Origin: UBA8687 sp964564655
GTDB lineage: Bacteria; Nitrospinota; Nitrospinia; Nitrospinales; VA-1
Assembly: GCA_964564655.1 (NCBI GenBank)
Contig: CAZMBO010000006.1
Span: 1 to 49,767 of the forward strand
Reading direction: 5' to 3'
Length of the DNA: 49,767 nucleotides
Part shown: piece after piece, positions 1 to 8,191 of the stretch
Position numbering within the stretch: position 1 is the stretch's first letter
How the letters are laid out: each line of letters starts with the position of its first letter
Notes under the pieces: generated by a model
The model's input: only the letters and a program-made list of their open reading frames with translations
Told to the model about the DNA's origin: nothing
The model's database searches: none
Program-made: the position numbers and the translations under genes

Positions 1-420
1 ACCTGAAATGCTATTCTTTTTCCCGGCAACCTCAGCCCCCTCAATTCCGCCGATTTTGAGAGATTCTAAAATAGCCCGGGATATTTTTTCAAAAGCACCC
101 CTTAAACTTCCTGGGAACCCTTTATGGGGTATTGGAGCAATCACACTATAAGTTAATTCATACTGGTGTAATAGAGCCCTTCCTCCAGTAAAACGGCGAA
201 CTACAGGAATATTATTTTTCTTACAGGATTCCAAGTCAATATATTTCGATATATCCTGGGAATAACCAATGGAAAGTGTGGGTCGCTTCCAACCGTAAAT
301 ACGCAATGTAGCAGGGGCTTTACCTTCATTACAAGCAATAAGAATGGCCCTATCTTTTGCCATATTGAAAACTCCATCGCCCAAAGAATCTTGAATTATC
401 CTCCAATTATTTTGATTCAT
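1..420 (-). CDS. Lipoate/octanoate-protein ligase family protein (5' part only; runs off the window)
   Basis: I translated the minus strand from the ATG at 418-420 to the window edge, giving 140 open codons with no stop. The sequence carries the hallmarks of the biotin/lipoate ligase catalytic fold: MAKDRAI near the start, then LRIYGWKRPTLSIGY, then RRFTGGRALLHQYELTYSV, and at the cut end GKKNSISG, where the conserved lysine of this family sits. The family transfers lipoyl or octanoyl groups to lipoyl domains of 2-oxoacid dehydrogenases and GcvH. The N-terminal wording is closest to LipM-type octanoyltransferases, but LplA cannot be excluded without the C-terminal half. It diverges from the FGE-like gene that starts at 488. 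Confidence 0.85.
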   Translation of the reverse strand, partial: MNQNNWRIIQDSLGDGVFNMAKDRAILIACNEGKAPATLRIYGWKRPTLSIGYSQDISKYIDLESCKKNNIPVVRRFTGGRALLHQYELTYSVIAPIPHKGFPGSLRGAFEKISRAILESLKIGGIEGAEVAGKKNSISG

Positions 421-487
421 ATAAAGCTTTCCCATTCAAACTAAAAAATCTTTTGACTCAATTGCAATCATTCTATAAATAATAGGT

Positions 488-1510
488 ATGTTAAAAAATA
501 TTCAGCATAAACAAAAAATCATTTTTGTTCTGAGCTTTCTTCTCGCTCTCACAACCGAAAATTCCTCATTTGCTTTTGAAAAATTTGGTGCATTAAAAAA
601 ACAATGCCGGTCCACCTGCCATCAAGCTGAACACATTAAGCAATCTCGACAAGATAAACTATCTAGGCCTGAATGCAAAACCTGTCATATTGGAATTCAT
701 TATACATCCCAATTTTCTTCTACTCGAAAATCGGCTTTCTCTGTAAATAGTGGGCTACTCTTAAAATCGTTGATACAAACCGTACCAACAAAAAATAAAA
801 CCTCACAACAAACCCCAAATAGCAGTTCGATTAAAGATATGGCTCTAATTCCCGAAGGTAAATTTGTTATGGGTTCTAATGAGCGATGGGATGATGAAGC
901 TCCAGAACATATCTCGTTCACAAAAGCTTTTTATATGGATTTAAATGAGGTAACCAATTCAAACTATAAAAATTTTGTAGATGCTGTAAAGCACGAGACA
1001 CCCTACCACTGGCCTGAAGGAAACATTCCGAAGGGCAAAGAAAAGCACCCCGTAGTTTATGTGAGTTGGTTCGATGCTAACAATTATTGCAAGTGGGCAG
1101 GAAAAAGACTGCCCACAGAACAGGAATGGGAGAAAGCTGCACGAGGATTAGACGGTCTGATTTATCCTTGGGGAAATGAATGGTCGTTGGATAAATCCAA
1201 TAACCCTTATAATCATTCTACGGGCACAAAGGCCATCGGTTCATATCCTGAAGGAAGAAGCCCTTATGGCTTAAATGACATGTCTGGAAATGTATGGGAA
1301 TGGGTCGATAGCTACTATCTCCCCCACCCTGGGAATCCCGTAGCACGAGCAGAGTATGGCACAGACAAAAGGGTTCTTAAGGGAGGTTCCTGGTTTGATT
1401 GTCTATCTTATGGCTGTGGGCTGAGTGCACCCACATTTAACAGAAGCTTTTTTACCCCGGAAGTAAAAAATAATAGTTTCGGATTTCGTTGCGCTAAAAA
1501 TACAGAGTAA
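488..1510 (+). CDS. Periplasmic FGE/sulfatase-modifying-factor-fold protein with N-terminal heme c-type motifs
   Basis: The 340-residue product begins with a Sec signal peptide (hydrophobic residues about 11-21, likely cut after SSFA at 29). Residues 40-67 hold a CX3CH (C40, C44, H45) and a canonical CXXCH (C63, C66, H67), the heme c attachment motif. From about residue 118 it is a formylglycine-generating-enzyme (FGE-sulfatase) domain: IPEGKFVMGS, WFDANNYCKWAGKRLPTEQEWEKA, NDMSGNVWEW, RVLKGGSW and GFRCAK. True FGEs use a Cys pair five residues apart just after GGS. Here C305 and C310 keep that spacing but are shifted by one residue. A role in periplasmic redox or protein modification is possible. 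The substrate is unknown and no sulfatase gene lies nearby. Confidence 0.85.
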   Translation: MLKNIQHKQKIIFVLSFLLALTTENSSFAFEKFGALKKQCRSTCHQAEHIKQSRQDKLSRPECKTCHIGIHYTSQFSSTRKSAFSVNSGLLLKSLIQTVPTKNKTSQQTPNSSSIKDMALIPEGKFVMGSNERWDDEAPEHISFTKAFYMDLNEVTNSNYKNFVDAVKHETPYHWPEGNIPKGKEKHPVVYVSWFDANNYCKWAGKRLPTEQEWEKAARGLDGLIYPWGNEWSLDKSNNPYNHSTGTKAIGSYPEGRSPYGLNDMSGNVWEWVDSYYLPHPGNPVARAEYGTDKRVLKGGSWFDCLSYGCGLSAPTFNRSFFTPEVKNNSFGFRCAKNTE

Positions 1511-1565
1511 ACCTTGCTCTCAGTAGAAAAAAATTAAGCGGAGATCTAAGGAGTAATAATAATAA

Positions 1566-1622
1566 ATGGAAGTACCCAACAAAGACGAAAAACCAATAGA
1601 CGTTCCCTGGAATCCAAACTAA
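1566..1622 (+). CDS. Possible 18-residue micro-ORF
   Basis: Between the FGE-like gene and recA an ATG at 1566 opens 18 codons rich in Pro, Asp and Lys (starts MEVPNKDEK, ends PWNPN). An AAGGAG Shine-Dalgarno sequence lies at 1548-1553, with a somewhat long 12-base spacing. Nothing in it suggests a function. It may be chance translation potential in the 285-base gap before recA. Confidence 0.2.
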   Translation: MEVPNKDEKPIDVPWNPN

Positions 1623-1714
1623 GTGCTAAAGCTTAGATAATTCTCCCCTCTTTACCTCCAAGCCAATAAATTTCAACAGTATTCGTTTTATTTTTTTACT
1701 GTTCTTGATTGAGT

Positions 1715-1743
1715 TTTGTGGATCACACTATCCAAGGTATAAT
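1715..1743 (+). promoter_or_regulatory. Candidate recA promoter
   Basis: A perfect -10 hexamer TATAAT is at 1738-1743. Seventeen bases upstream is a weak -35 (TTTGTG, 1715-1720). The spacer contains a short inverted repeat TGTG-N3-CACA at 1717-1727, which could be an operator. It does not match the E. coli or Bacillus LexA box, so SOS control is not shown. Confidence 0.4.
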
Positions 1744-1795
1744 CCATGTGAAAATATATCAAAGACCCGCGGATAATAATAAGCAAGGAGGAGTA

Positions 1796-2845
1796 ATGGG
1801 CGACAAGGATAAAGCGCTGGAGTTGGCACTCACACAAATCGAAAAACAATTCGGCAAGGGTTCCATTATGAAACTGGGGCACGCAGGAAGCCAAAAAGGA
1901 GTGGATGTCATTTCTACCGGTTCTATTTCACTTGATAGTTGCTTGGGGGTCGGTGGGGTTCCTAAAGGACGGATTATCGAAATCTACGGCCCTGAAGCTT
2001 CAGGAAAAACCAGCCTGACCCTACATATCATTGCAGAAGCCCAGAAGTCGGGTGGAGTTGCAGCCTTCATTGATGCAGAACATGCACTTGATCCAGAATA
2101 TGCACGGAACCTTGGTGTCAATTTAGATGATCTGCTTCTTTCCCAACCAGATACTGGAGAACAGACTCTGGAAATCGCGGAAGTACTTATCCGAAGTGGT
2201 GCCGTAGACGTCATCGTGGTGGATTCCGTTGCAGCCCTTGTTCCGAAAGCAGAGCTAGATGGAGATATGGGCGATTCACATATGGGACTTCAAGCACGGC
2301 TCATGTCGCAAGCCATGCGCAAATTAGCAGGGGTGATCAAGAAATCAAATGCATGCCTCGTATTCATAAATCAGATTCGCATGAAAATTGGAGTAATGTT
2401 TGGGAACCCAGAAACCACAACAGGCGGCAACGCCCTCAAATTTTATTCGTCTGTTCGAATTGATATCCGCAGAATTGCCGCCCTAAAAGACGGCGAAGAA
2501 GTAATTGGCAATCGCACTCGTGCTAAAGTAGTAAAAAATAAAGTCGCTCCACCCTTTCGAAATTGTGAATTCGATATTATCTATGGTAAGGGGATATCTA
2601 AAATGGGGGACCTTCTCGACCTTGCCGTCGCCAACGAAATCATCGCAAAAAGTGGCACCTGGTTTTCATATAAGGAAAATCGAATAGGACAAGGACGAGA
2701 AAACTCCAAACGCTTTCTTGGAGAAAATCCGGACATCGCCAACGACGTCGAAAATCAATTGCGACTGAAACTAGGACTTGCAGGATCAGAAGAAGCAACA
2801 CCCAACAAATCGGATAAAAGTAAGAAGGCCGATAAAAACGGTTAA
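1796..2845 (+). CDS. recA: RecA recombinase
   Basis: RecA forms filaments on single-stranded DNA, catalyses strand exchange and stimulates LexA self-cleavage. The product is 349 residues, a normal length. Walker A GPEASGKT is at 65-72. The DNA-binding loop region and the NQIRMKIGVMFGNPETTTGGNALKF-type core are intact (only part quoted: GNPETTTGGNALKF). The tail is lysine- and acid-rich. I chose the ATG at 1796 because AAGGAGGAG (1785-1793) lies just before it and the protein then starts as RecAs usually do. The reading frame is open further upstream, to a TTG at 1709, without homology. recX follows after 8 bases, so the two are co-transcribed. Confidence 0.98.
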   Translation: MGDKDKALELALTQIEKQFGKGSIMKLGHAGSQKGVDVISTGSISLDSCLGVGGVPKGRIIEIYGPEASGKTSLTLHIIAEAQKSGGVAAFIDAEHALDPEYARNLGVNLDDLLLSQPDTGEQTLEIAEVLIRSGAVDVIVVDSVAALVPKAELDGDMGDSHMGLQARLMSQAMRKLAGVIKKSNACLVFINQIRMKIGVMFGNPETTTGGNALKFYSSVRIDIRRIAALKDGEEVIGNRTRAKVVKNKVAPPFRNCEFDIIYGKGISKMGDLLDLAVANEIIAKSGTWFSYKENRIGQGRENSKRFLGENPDIANDVENQLRLKLGLAGSEEATPNKSDKSKKADKNG

Positions 2846-2853
2846 TTGGCAAT

Positions 2854-3345
2854 ATGCCTGATCCTGAATCATTTAAAAAAGCTAAAGCTCATGCTTTGCG
2901 GTATCTTTCTTATAGAGACCGCAGTAAATGGGAGCTAAGCCAATATCTTGGCAAAAAGGAACATTCCCCCCCGGTGATTCAGAAAACTCTAGATTATCTT
3001 GCGGAGCTTAACTACGTTGATGATCAACGGTTCGCTTTACAATGGGGTCAATATAAAATTAACAAAAATAAAATTGGTAAAAATCGATTATATGTGGAGC
3101 TATTGGGCAAAGGAGTCAACAAGGAAACAATTGAAGGTATCTTGAGTACTCTTTATGAAGAAAATCCAGAAATGGAGCTTGCAGTAGAATGCGCACGCAA
3201 AAAATGGGTTGCTTTAAAAAGTTTTGAAGAAAAAAAGAAAAAACGATTACTGGTTCAATATCTACAAAGAAAAGGGTTCTCATCAGATATTATTTATCAG
3301 TCGGTAAGGACACTAGCTGAATCGGGTGGTATTGAAAATCATTAA
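2854..3345 (+). CDS. recX: Regulatory protein RecX
   Basis: RecX binds RecA filaments and limits their growth and ATPase activity. The 163-residue product has the three-helix repeat layout of the family: AKAHALRYLSYRDRSKWEL near the N terminus, LNYVDDQRFA in the middle, and a C-terminal repeat with RLLVQYLQRKGFSSDII. It begins 8 bases after the recA stop, the common recA-recX operon arrangement. Basic residues dominate, as expected for a protein that contacts a nucleoprotein filament. Confidence 0.93.
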   Translation: MPDPESFKKAKAHALRYLSYRDRSKWELSQYLGKKEHSPPVIQKTLDYLAELNYVDDQRFALQWGQYKINKNKIGKNRLYVELLGKGVNKETIEGILSTLYEENPEMELAVECARKKWVALKSFEEKKKKRLLVQYLQRKGFSSDIIYQSVRTLAESGGIENH

Positions 3346-3383
3346 TACAGCCCCCTTCCGCTTTAGATCAAGATTAATGTAGA

Positions 3384-4151
3384 ATGGAACTTATCAACAC
3401 ACTTCCACAACCATTAATTGCTGTTACCTTATTTATTTTTGGACTTTCAATCGGTAGCTTCGCCAATGTTTGCATATATCGATTACCTAAAAAGCAATCT
3501 GTTGTTTTTCCTGCGTCATATTGTACCACCTGCTCAGCTCCTATCCGTCCTTTAGACAATATTCCTGTAATAAGCTATTTAATTCTTAGAGGCAAATGCA
3601 GAGATTGCAATAATAATATATCTGTCACTTACCCTGTCATAGAAATTATCACCGCCTTGCTTCTTCTTGCCGGGTTTTTGAAATTTGGACTTACTTTTGA
3701 TTTTCTGGTCTACTTCTTAGTAGCCCCAGCTTTAGTTATCATCACTGCAGTTGATATTAAGCATCAGATTATTCCTGATGTCATAACCCTTCCTGGACTT
3801 GCTCTAGGCCTTGCGGCAGGTAGTTATTCGATAGGATATGCGAACTCATTTATGGGGTTTTTATTGGGGTGTGGGTTGTTCTATCTTGTGGCACTTTTGA
3901 GCAATGGAGGTATGGGAGGAGGTGATATAAAATATATTGCTGCTGCCGGGGCCTTTGTGGGTTGGCAAAAAGTGCTACTGATTATTTTTATTGGCGCTGT
4001 TCTAGGAACTTTCGTTGGTTTATTTCAAATGGGCTTCCAGAAAAAAACAAGAAAAAATATCATTCCTTTTGGCCCACTTCTAGCGGTAGCCACTTTGATC
4101 ACATTGTTTCATGGAAATCTTTTGATAAAATTGTATATGGACAATCTGTGA
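3384..4151 (+). CDS. pilD: Type IV prepilin leader peptidase / N-methyltransferase (A24 family)
   Basis: This inner-membrane aspartyl protease cleaves prepilin and pseudopilin leaders and methylates the new N terminus. The 255-residue product has about seven to eight membrane segments. The cytoplasmic loop near residues 47-80 carries two CXXC pairs (CTTC, CRDC), the zinc site of the bifunctional form that includes the methyltransferase step. The two catalytic aspartates are seen in TAVDIKHQIIPD and GGGDIKY. No pilin gene is in the window. It starts 38 bases after recX and may ride on the same transcript. Confidence 0.93.
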   Translation: MELINTLPQPLIAVTLFIFGLSIGSFANVCIYRLPKKQSVVFPASYCTTCSAPIRPLDNIPVISYLILRGKCRDCNNNISVTYPVIEIITALLLLAGFLKFGLTFDFLVYFLVAPALVIITAVDIKHQIIPDVITLPGLALGLAAGSYSIGYANSFMGFLLGCGLFYLVALLSNGGMGGGDIKYIAAAGAFVGWQKVLLIIFIGAVLGTFVGLFQMGFQKKTRKNIIPFGPLLAVATLITLFHGNLLIKLYMDNL

Positions 4152-4180
4152 GGTGGTCTAGCTGAAATAAAAATATTTAT

Positions 4181-5122
4181 CTAATCTGTCGAAGAAAAAA
4201 TCTGCTCTATCTTCTCGCAGTTTTCTTTCGAAGGCTGCCAACCTATCGATTTCAGGTTTTCTTCCATCTGTACTGGATTTTTAACACCTACAAGAGCTGT
4301 TGTAAGACCCGGTTGCCTTAGCACCCAATTTATCGCCACCTGACCACAAGTTTTTCCCTCCTCGAGAGCAATTACTTTTAACAGGTCGACCTTGCTAATA
4401 TTTTCGGTATACCCTTCGCCAGTAAAAGTACCAATAATACCTTTACCGCGCCAGTCTTTGAATTTGGTGTTTTTGTCGTACTTCCCCGTAAGGACCCCTG
4501 AAGAAAGAGGACTATAAGCAATGATTCCAACATTATTTTCAATACAAAGTGGAGCTGTTTCTTTTTCAATTTCTCGAGCCAACAAACTAAACTCGGGTTG
4601 CAGCGAAATAATTTTTGCGTATTTGAAACATTCTTTTATCTGTGCTGCTGAATAATTACTCACACCAATAGAGCGAATTTTACCTTGTTCCTGGATCTCA
4701 AGGAGAGTTTCCATGGTCTCCTGGTGCGAGGTTTCAACATCAGGCCAATGCACTTGATAAAGATCAATCCAGTCTGTGCCCAATCGTTTTAAACTCTGAT
4801 CAATCTCCTCCAAAATTGATTTCCGACTTGCGTCTTTTCGAAGCGCACTTAATGATTCCTTATCCCATCTAAGACCACATTTGGTCGCTAGAATTACCTT
4901 TTCACGGACGGGCTTAAGAGCCTTACCGATTAATTCTTCAGAGTGCCCAAACCCATAAACAGGAGCTGTATCAAAAATATTAATGCCTTGATCGAAAGAT
5001 GCTTTAATTGAGTCGATGGATTTCTTATCACCTTCATTTTTCCAGAAGGGTGCTCCCCCTATACCCCAAGCCCCATAACCTATAACCGAAACTTCTAAAT
5101 CTCCCAGTTTTCTATATTCCAT
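4181..5122 (-). CDS. Aldo/keto reductase
   Basis: A cytoplasmic NADPH-dependent oxidoreductase of the (beta/alpha)8 AKR superfamily, 313 residues. The catalytic tetrad can be followed: Asp and Tyr in INIFDTAPVYGFGHSE, Lys in ILATKCG and His in LYQVHWPDVE. The NADP-binding end is in the C-terminal LVGVKNPVQMEENLK. It resembles the general bacterial AKRs that reduce aldehydes, ketones or sugars. The substrate cannot be read from sequence. It is convergent with pilD, with about 29 bases between the stops, and diverges from the ABC exporter. Confidence 0.9.
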   Translation of the reverse strand: MEYRKLGDLEVSVIGYGAWGIGGAPFWKNEGDKKSIDSIKASFDQGINIFDTAPVYGFGHSEELIGKALKPVREKVILATKCGLRWDKESLSALRKDASRKSILEEIDQSLKRLGTDWIDLYQVHWPDVETSHQETMETLLEIQEQGKIRSIGVSNYSAAQIKECFKYAKIISLQPEFSLLAREIEKETAPLCIENNVGIIAYSPLSSGVLTGKYDKNTKFKDWRGKGIIGTFTGEGYTENISKVDLLKVIALEEGKTCGQVAINWVLRQPGLTTALVGVKNPVQMEENLKSIGWQPSKENCEKIEQIFSSTD

Positions 5123-5232
5123 ATCTAGCTATAAATTTTAAAATTATTAAATTCATAATATCCTTTTTTCCTCTAAGAGGATAATATTATAGTCCTAACT
5201 TTGTTTCGTCTAAATTTTAATTATTGGAATCC

Positions 5233-6957
5233 ATGAATTCTCTTCTAAGAGTCCTAAGCTATTTAAAACCCTATCAAGGAAAGGTTGCCCTGACCCTTTT
5301 TCTGGCAATATCCACTACCCTTCTGGATCTAGTTCCCCCCTGGTTGACGAAAGTAATTGTGGATAACCTTGTAGAAAATACGGATATGACGCCAGTTTAC
5401 TGGGCAATTGCTGGAGTTGCCCTTGTATATTTAACCCGCAATTTTACAAACCACAAACGTATCGTGATTAACAACAAAGTTGAACAAAACGTGGTGTTCG
5501 ATTTGCGCTCGGAAGTTTACCGTTCTCTTCAAAAATTATCTTTAAAATATTTTGAAAACCGTTCAACAGGCGAACTTATGTCGCGTGCCAATGACGATGT
5601 CAATTATGTTGAAAGAATTTTTATTGATGGCGTCGAACAGGTCGTTACTGCCACCCTTACCCTGATTGGAATTTCGGTAATACTTTTTTACATGCATTGG
5701 AAATTAGCTCTAGTAGCGCTGCTACCCATTCCTTTCCTTATTTATGGAGCATGGATATACACCGAAAAGGCGCACAACCAATATCATGTGGTACGTAAGC
5801 GCGCAGCTTCCATGAATTCTAAATTACAGGATTCCATCTCAGGCATTCGGGAAACACTTTCCTTTAATCGGCAGCTTCACGAGGTCGAACAATTTGAAAA
5901 AAGAAGTCGAGATTATTGCGAGGGCACTTTGAAAGTAATGCGTATGTGGGCTATCTATTCTCCTACCATGATGTTTCTCGGTTCTTTGGGAACGGTTTTG
6001 ATTCTTCTGTTCGGAGCTGGACTTGTGCAGGCAAATGAAATAACGGTAGGTTCTCTTGTTGCATTTGTCGGTTATCTGGCACTTTTTTATACACCAATCA
6101 ATCAATTACATTCCGTTAATCATATGCTGCAACATGCCTTGGCGTCCGGGGACAGATTATTTGAGATCATTGATACTGTGCCTGACGTAAAAGAAAGTCC
6201 GAATGCAATTCTTCCCTTAACTAATGTGAGGGGAGTGATTCATTTTGACCGAGTGAACTTTTCCTACACTGAGGGAAAACCAGCGATCCGGGGGATTGAA
6301 TTTACCCTATCCGCAGGAGAAAAAATTGCTTTGGTCGGCCATACGGGGAGTGGAAAATCTACACTTGTAAAATTGCTCATGCGTTTTTACGATGTTGATT
6401 CCGGGGAAATCAGTTTAGACGGGTATCCTATTAAAGATTTAAAGCTTTCTTATTTAAGAGAACAAATCGGTTTGGTCTCTCAAGATCCTTTTTTATTTAA
6501 TGGGACTGTCGCAGAAAATATAATGTATGGAAATATTGAAGCCAGTAGAGAGGAGATCATTGAAGCGGCCATCGCATCTCATGCGGATCCCTTCATAAAA
6601 AATCTTCGCGATGGTTATGACACGCAGGTTGGAGAACGGGGCGTAAAACTTTCAGGAGGAGAAAAGCACCGAATCGCAATCGCCCGAACCTTTCTTAAAG
6701 ATCCGCCTATCATTATACTAGATGAAGCAACCTCAACTGTGGATACGAAAACCGAGTACCACATTAAAGAAGCATTAAATAAGTTAATGGCAGGCAGGAC
6801 TACCCTATCTATCGCGCACCGGTTATCTACTCTGGAAGGAGCGGACAGGATTTTAGTTATGCGAGACGGTGAATTGGTGGAATCAGGAACTCATGATGCC
6901 TTGATCAGCATCGATTCAGAATACGCAAACCTTTTTCGATATCAGGTTCACTTATAA
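5233..6957 (+). CDS. MsbA-type ABC exporter (fused membrane and ATPase domains)
   Basis: A half-transporter of 574 residues that dimerises in the inner membrane to flip or export a lipid or drug. Residues about 1-310 form the six-helix exporter domain. The ATPase follows: Walker A GHTGSGKST from about 369, signature LSGGEKHR from about 473, Walker B IIILDEAT ending near 499, D-loop STVD and H-loop SIAHRL. The frame is open to a TTG at 5224, but the ATG at 5233 gives a usual N terminus (MNSLLRVLSYLKPY). It could be MsbA itself, which flips lipid A, and lpxD is present further on. Drug exporters look the same. It is convergent with accA. Confidence 0.9.
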   Translation: MNSLLRVLSYLKPYQGKVALTLFLAISTTLLDLVPPWLTKVIVDNLVENTDMTPVYWAIAGVALVYLTRNFTNHKRIVINNKVEQNVVFDLRSEVYRSLQKLSLKYFENRSTGELMSRANDDVNYVERIFIDGVEQVVTATLTLIGISVILFYMHWKLALVALLPIPFLIYGAWIYTEKAHNQYHVVRKRAASMNSKLQDSISGIRETLSFNRQLHEVEQFEKRSRDYCEGTLKVMRMWAIYSPTMMFLGSLGTVLILLFGAGLVQANEITVGSLVAFVGYLALFYTPINQLHSVNHMLQHALASGDRLFEIIDTVPDVKESPNAILPLTNVRGVIHFDRVNFSYTEGKPAIRGIEFTLSAGEKIALVGHTGSGKSTLVKLLMRFYDVDSGEISLDGYPIKDLKLSYLREQIGLVSQDPFLFNGTVAENIMYGNIEASREEIIEAAIASHADPFIKNLRDGYDTQVGERGVKLSGGEKHRIAIARTFLKDPPIIILDEATSTVDTKTEYHIKEALNKLMAGRTTLSIAHRLSTLEGADRILVMRDGELVESGTHDALISIDSEYANLFRYQVHL

Positions 6958-6981
6958 AGCTGGCCTTGTGAAATCCACAAG

Positions 6982-8105
6982 TCAAGTTCTCGTCTCTATA
7001 ACTTCACCCATTTTGCGAAATTTTTCTTCGCGCAAAGTAACAAGTTTATCCGGATCAATTTCCTTCAATTCCGAAAGATTTGTTCGGAGCGCTTTTTTTA
7101 AACGGATGGCCGCTTGTTTATGGTTCCTATGTGCACCCCCTAAAGGCTCGCGAACAATCTGATCAATGATTTGAAATTTCAACAAATGGTTTGCAGTCAA
7201 GCATAGAGCGTCAGCAGCTTGTCTGTTTTTGTTCTTATCCTCCCAAAGTATAGAAGCACACCCTTCTGGGGAGATCACTGAATATACTGAATGCTCAAGC
7301 ATTAAAACACGATCGCCAACGCCTATAGCCAAAGCACCTCCGGAGCCCCCCTCCCCAATCACCACGCAAATAATTGGAACCCGCATTTGGATCATGCTGA
7401 ACATATTTGTGGCTATGGCTTCTGACTGGCCTTTTTCTTCTGCATCGACCCCAGGGTAAGCTCCCGGGGTATCAATGAATGTAATGATGGGCATATTAAA
7501 TTTTTCTGCCATTCTCATTAAACGAAGTGCTTTACGGTATCCTGATGGTTGCGACATGCCAAAATTTCTGGCAATTTTCTCTTCCATGTCCCTACCTTTT
7601 TGATGTCCTACAACCATCACCGGCAAATCAGCAAACTTGGCAGGTCCCGCTACAATGGATGGCCCATCGCCTCCGTGGCGATCTCCGTGCAATTCAAAAA
7701 AGTCAGAAAAAATATACTGAATATAATCCAGCATATGAGGCCTATCTGGGTGCCTAGCTACCATGGTTTTATCCCAACCCTTCAGATTGGAATATACATC
7801 GTGCTTCATTTTACGAAGTTTCTTTTTGAGCTTTGAAATCTCTTCAGTTATATCTCCAACACTGTCATACATATGAGAAAGAGACACCAGATCGTGTATC
7901 TGTTTTTCCAATGCANNNNNNNNNNNNNNNNNNNNNNNNNNNNNNNNNNNNNNNNNNNNNNNNNNNNNNNNNNNNNNNNNNNNNNNNNNNNNNNNNNNNN
8001 NNNNNNNNNNNNNNNACTGTCATACATATGAGAAAGAGACACCAGATCGTGTATCTGTTTTTCCAATGCAAAAATTTCTCTTTCAAAATCGAGTATCTGA
8101 ACCAT
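6982..8105 (-). CDS. accA: Acetyl-CoA carboxylase carboxyltransferase subunit alpha (interrupted by an artificial gap)
   Basis: AccA, with AccD, transfers CO2 from biotin to acetyl-CoA to make malonyl-CoA for fatty-acid synthesis. The start ATG is at 8103-8105 (MVQILDFERE). The 100-N run at 7916-8015 interrupts codons shortly after, and the same 55 bases stand on each side of it. Removing the Ns and one copy takes away 155 bases and leaves 969, an exact multiple of three, encoding 322 residues. That is the normal length. Core motifs follow: GDRHGGDGPSIV, GHQKGRD, FIDTPGAYPG, GEGGSGGALAIGVGD and SPEGCASILW. The gene is therefore whole. Confidence 0.95.
7861..8070. repeat. 55-base direct duplication around a 100-N scaffold gap (in accA)
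   Basis: Bases 7861-7915 and 8016-8070 are identical, and only 100 Ns (7916-8015) lie between them. Merging the copies restores the accA reading frame. This is an assembly overlap left unmerged, not a biological repeat or missing sequence. Confidence 0.95.
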
Positions 8106-8191
8106 GGTTATTTACAAAATTTAAATATGTTTTAAAGTATTTTCACTTAAAGCCGATTTCAGGTCTAATGAGTCCCATGTTAAATTTTATT

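Noticed and set aside
1715..1743. LexA box at the recA promoter
   Set aside because: The TGTG-N3-CACA repeat does not match a known LexA operator.
1709..1795. RecA N-terminal extension from an upstream start
   Set aside because: The added residues do not look like RecA, overlap the promoter, and the internal ATG at 1796 has a near-perfect ribosome site.
7861..8070. A real direct repeat or att-like duplication in accA
   Set aside because: The copies are exact, separated only by 100 Ns, and merging them restores the frame. The same 55-base length recurs at the other gap.
7833..8135. Open frames running across the Ns on the plus strand and in other minus frames
   Set aside because: They exist only because Ns cannot form stops. 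The accA frame explains the region.
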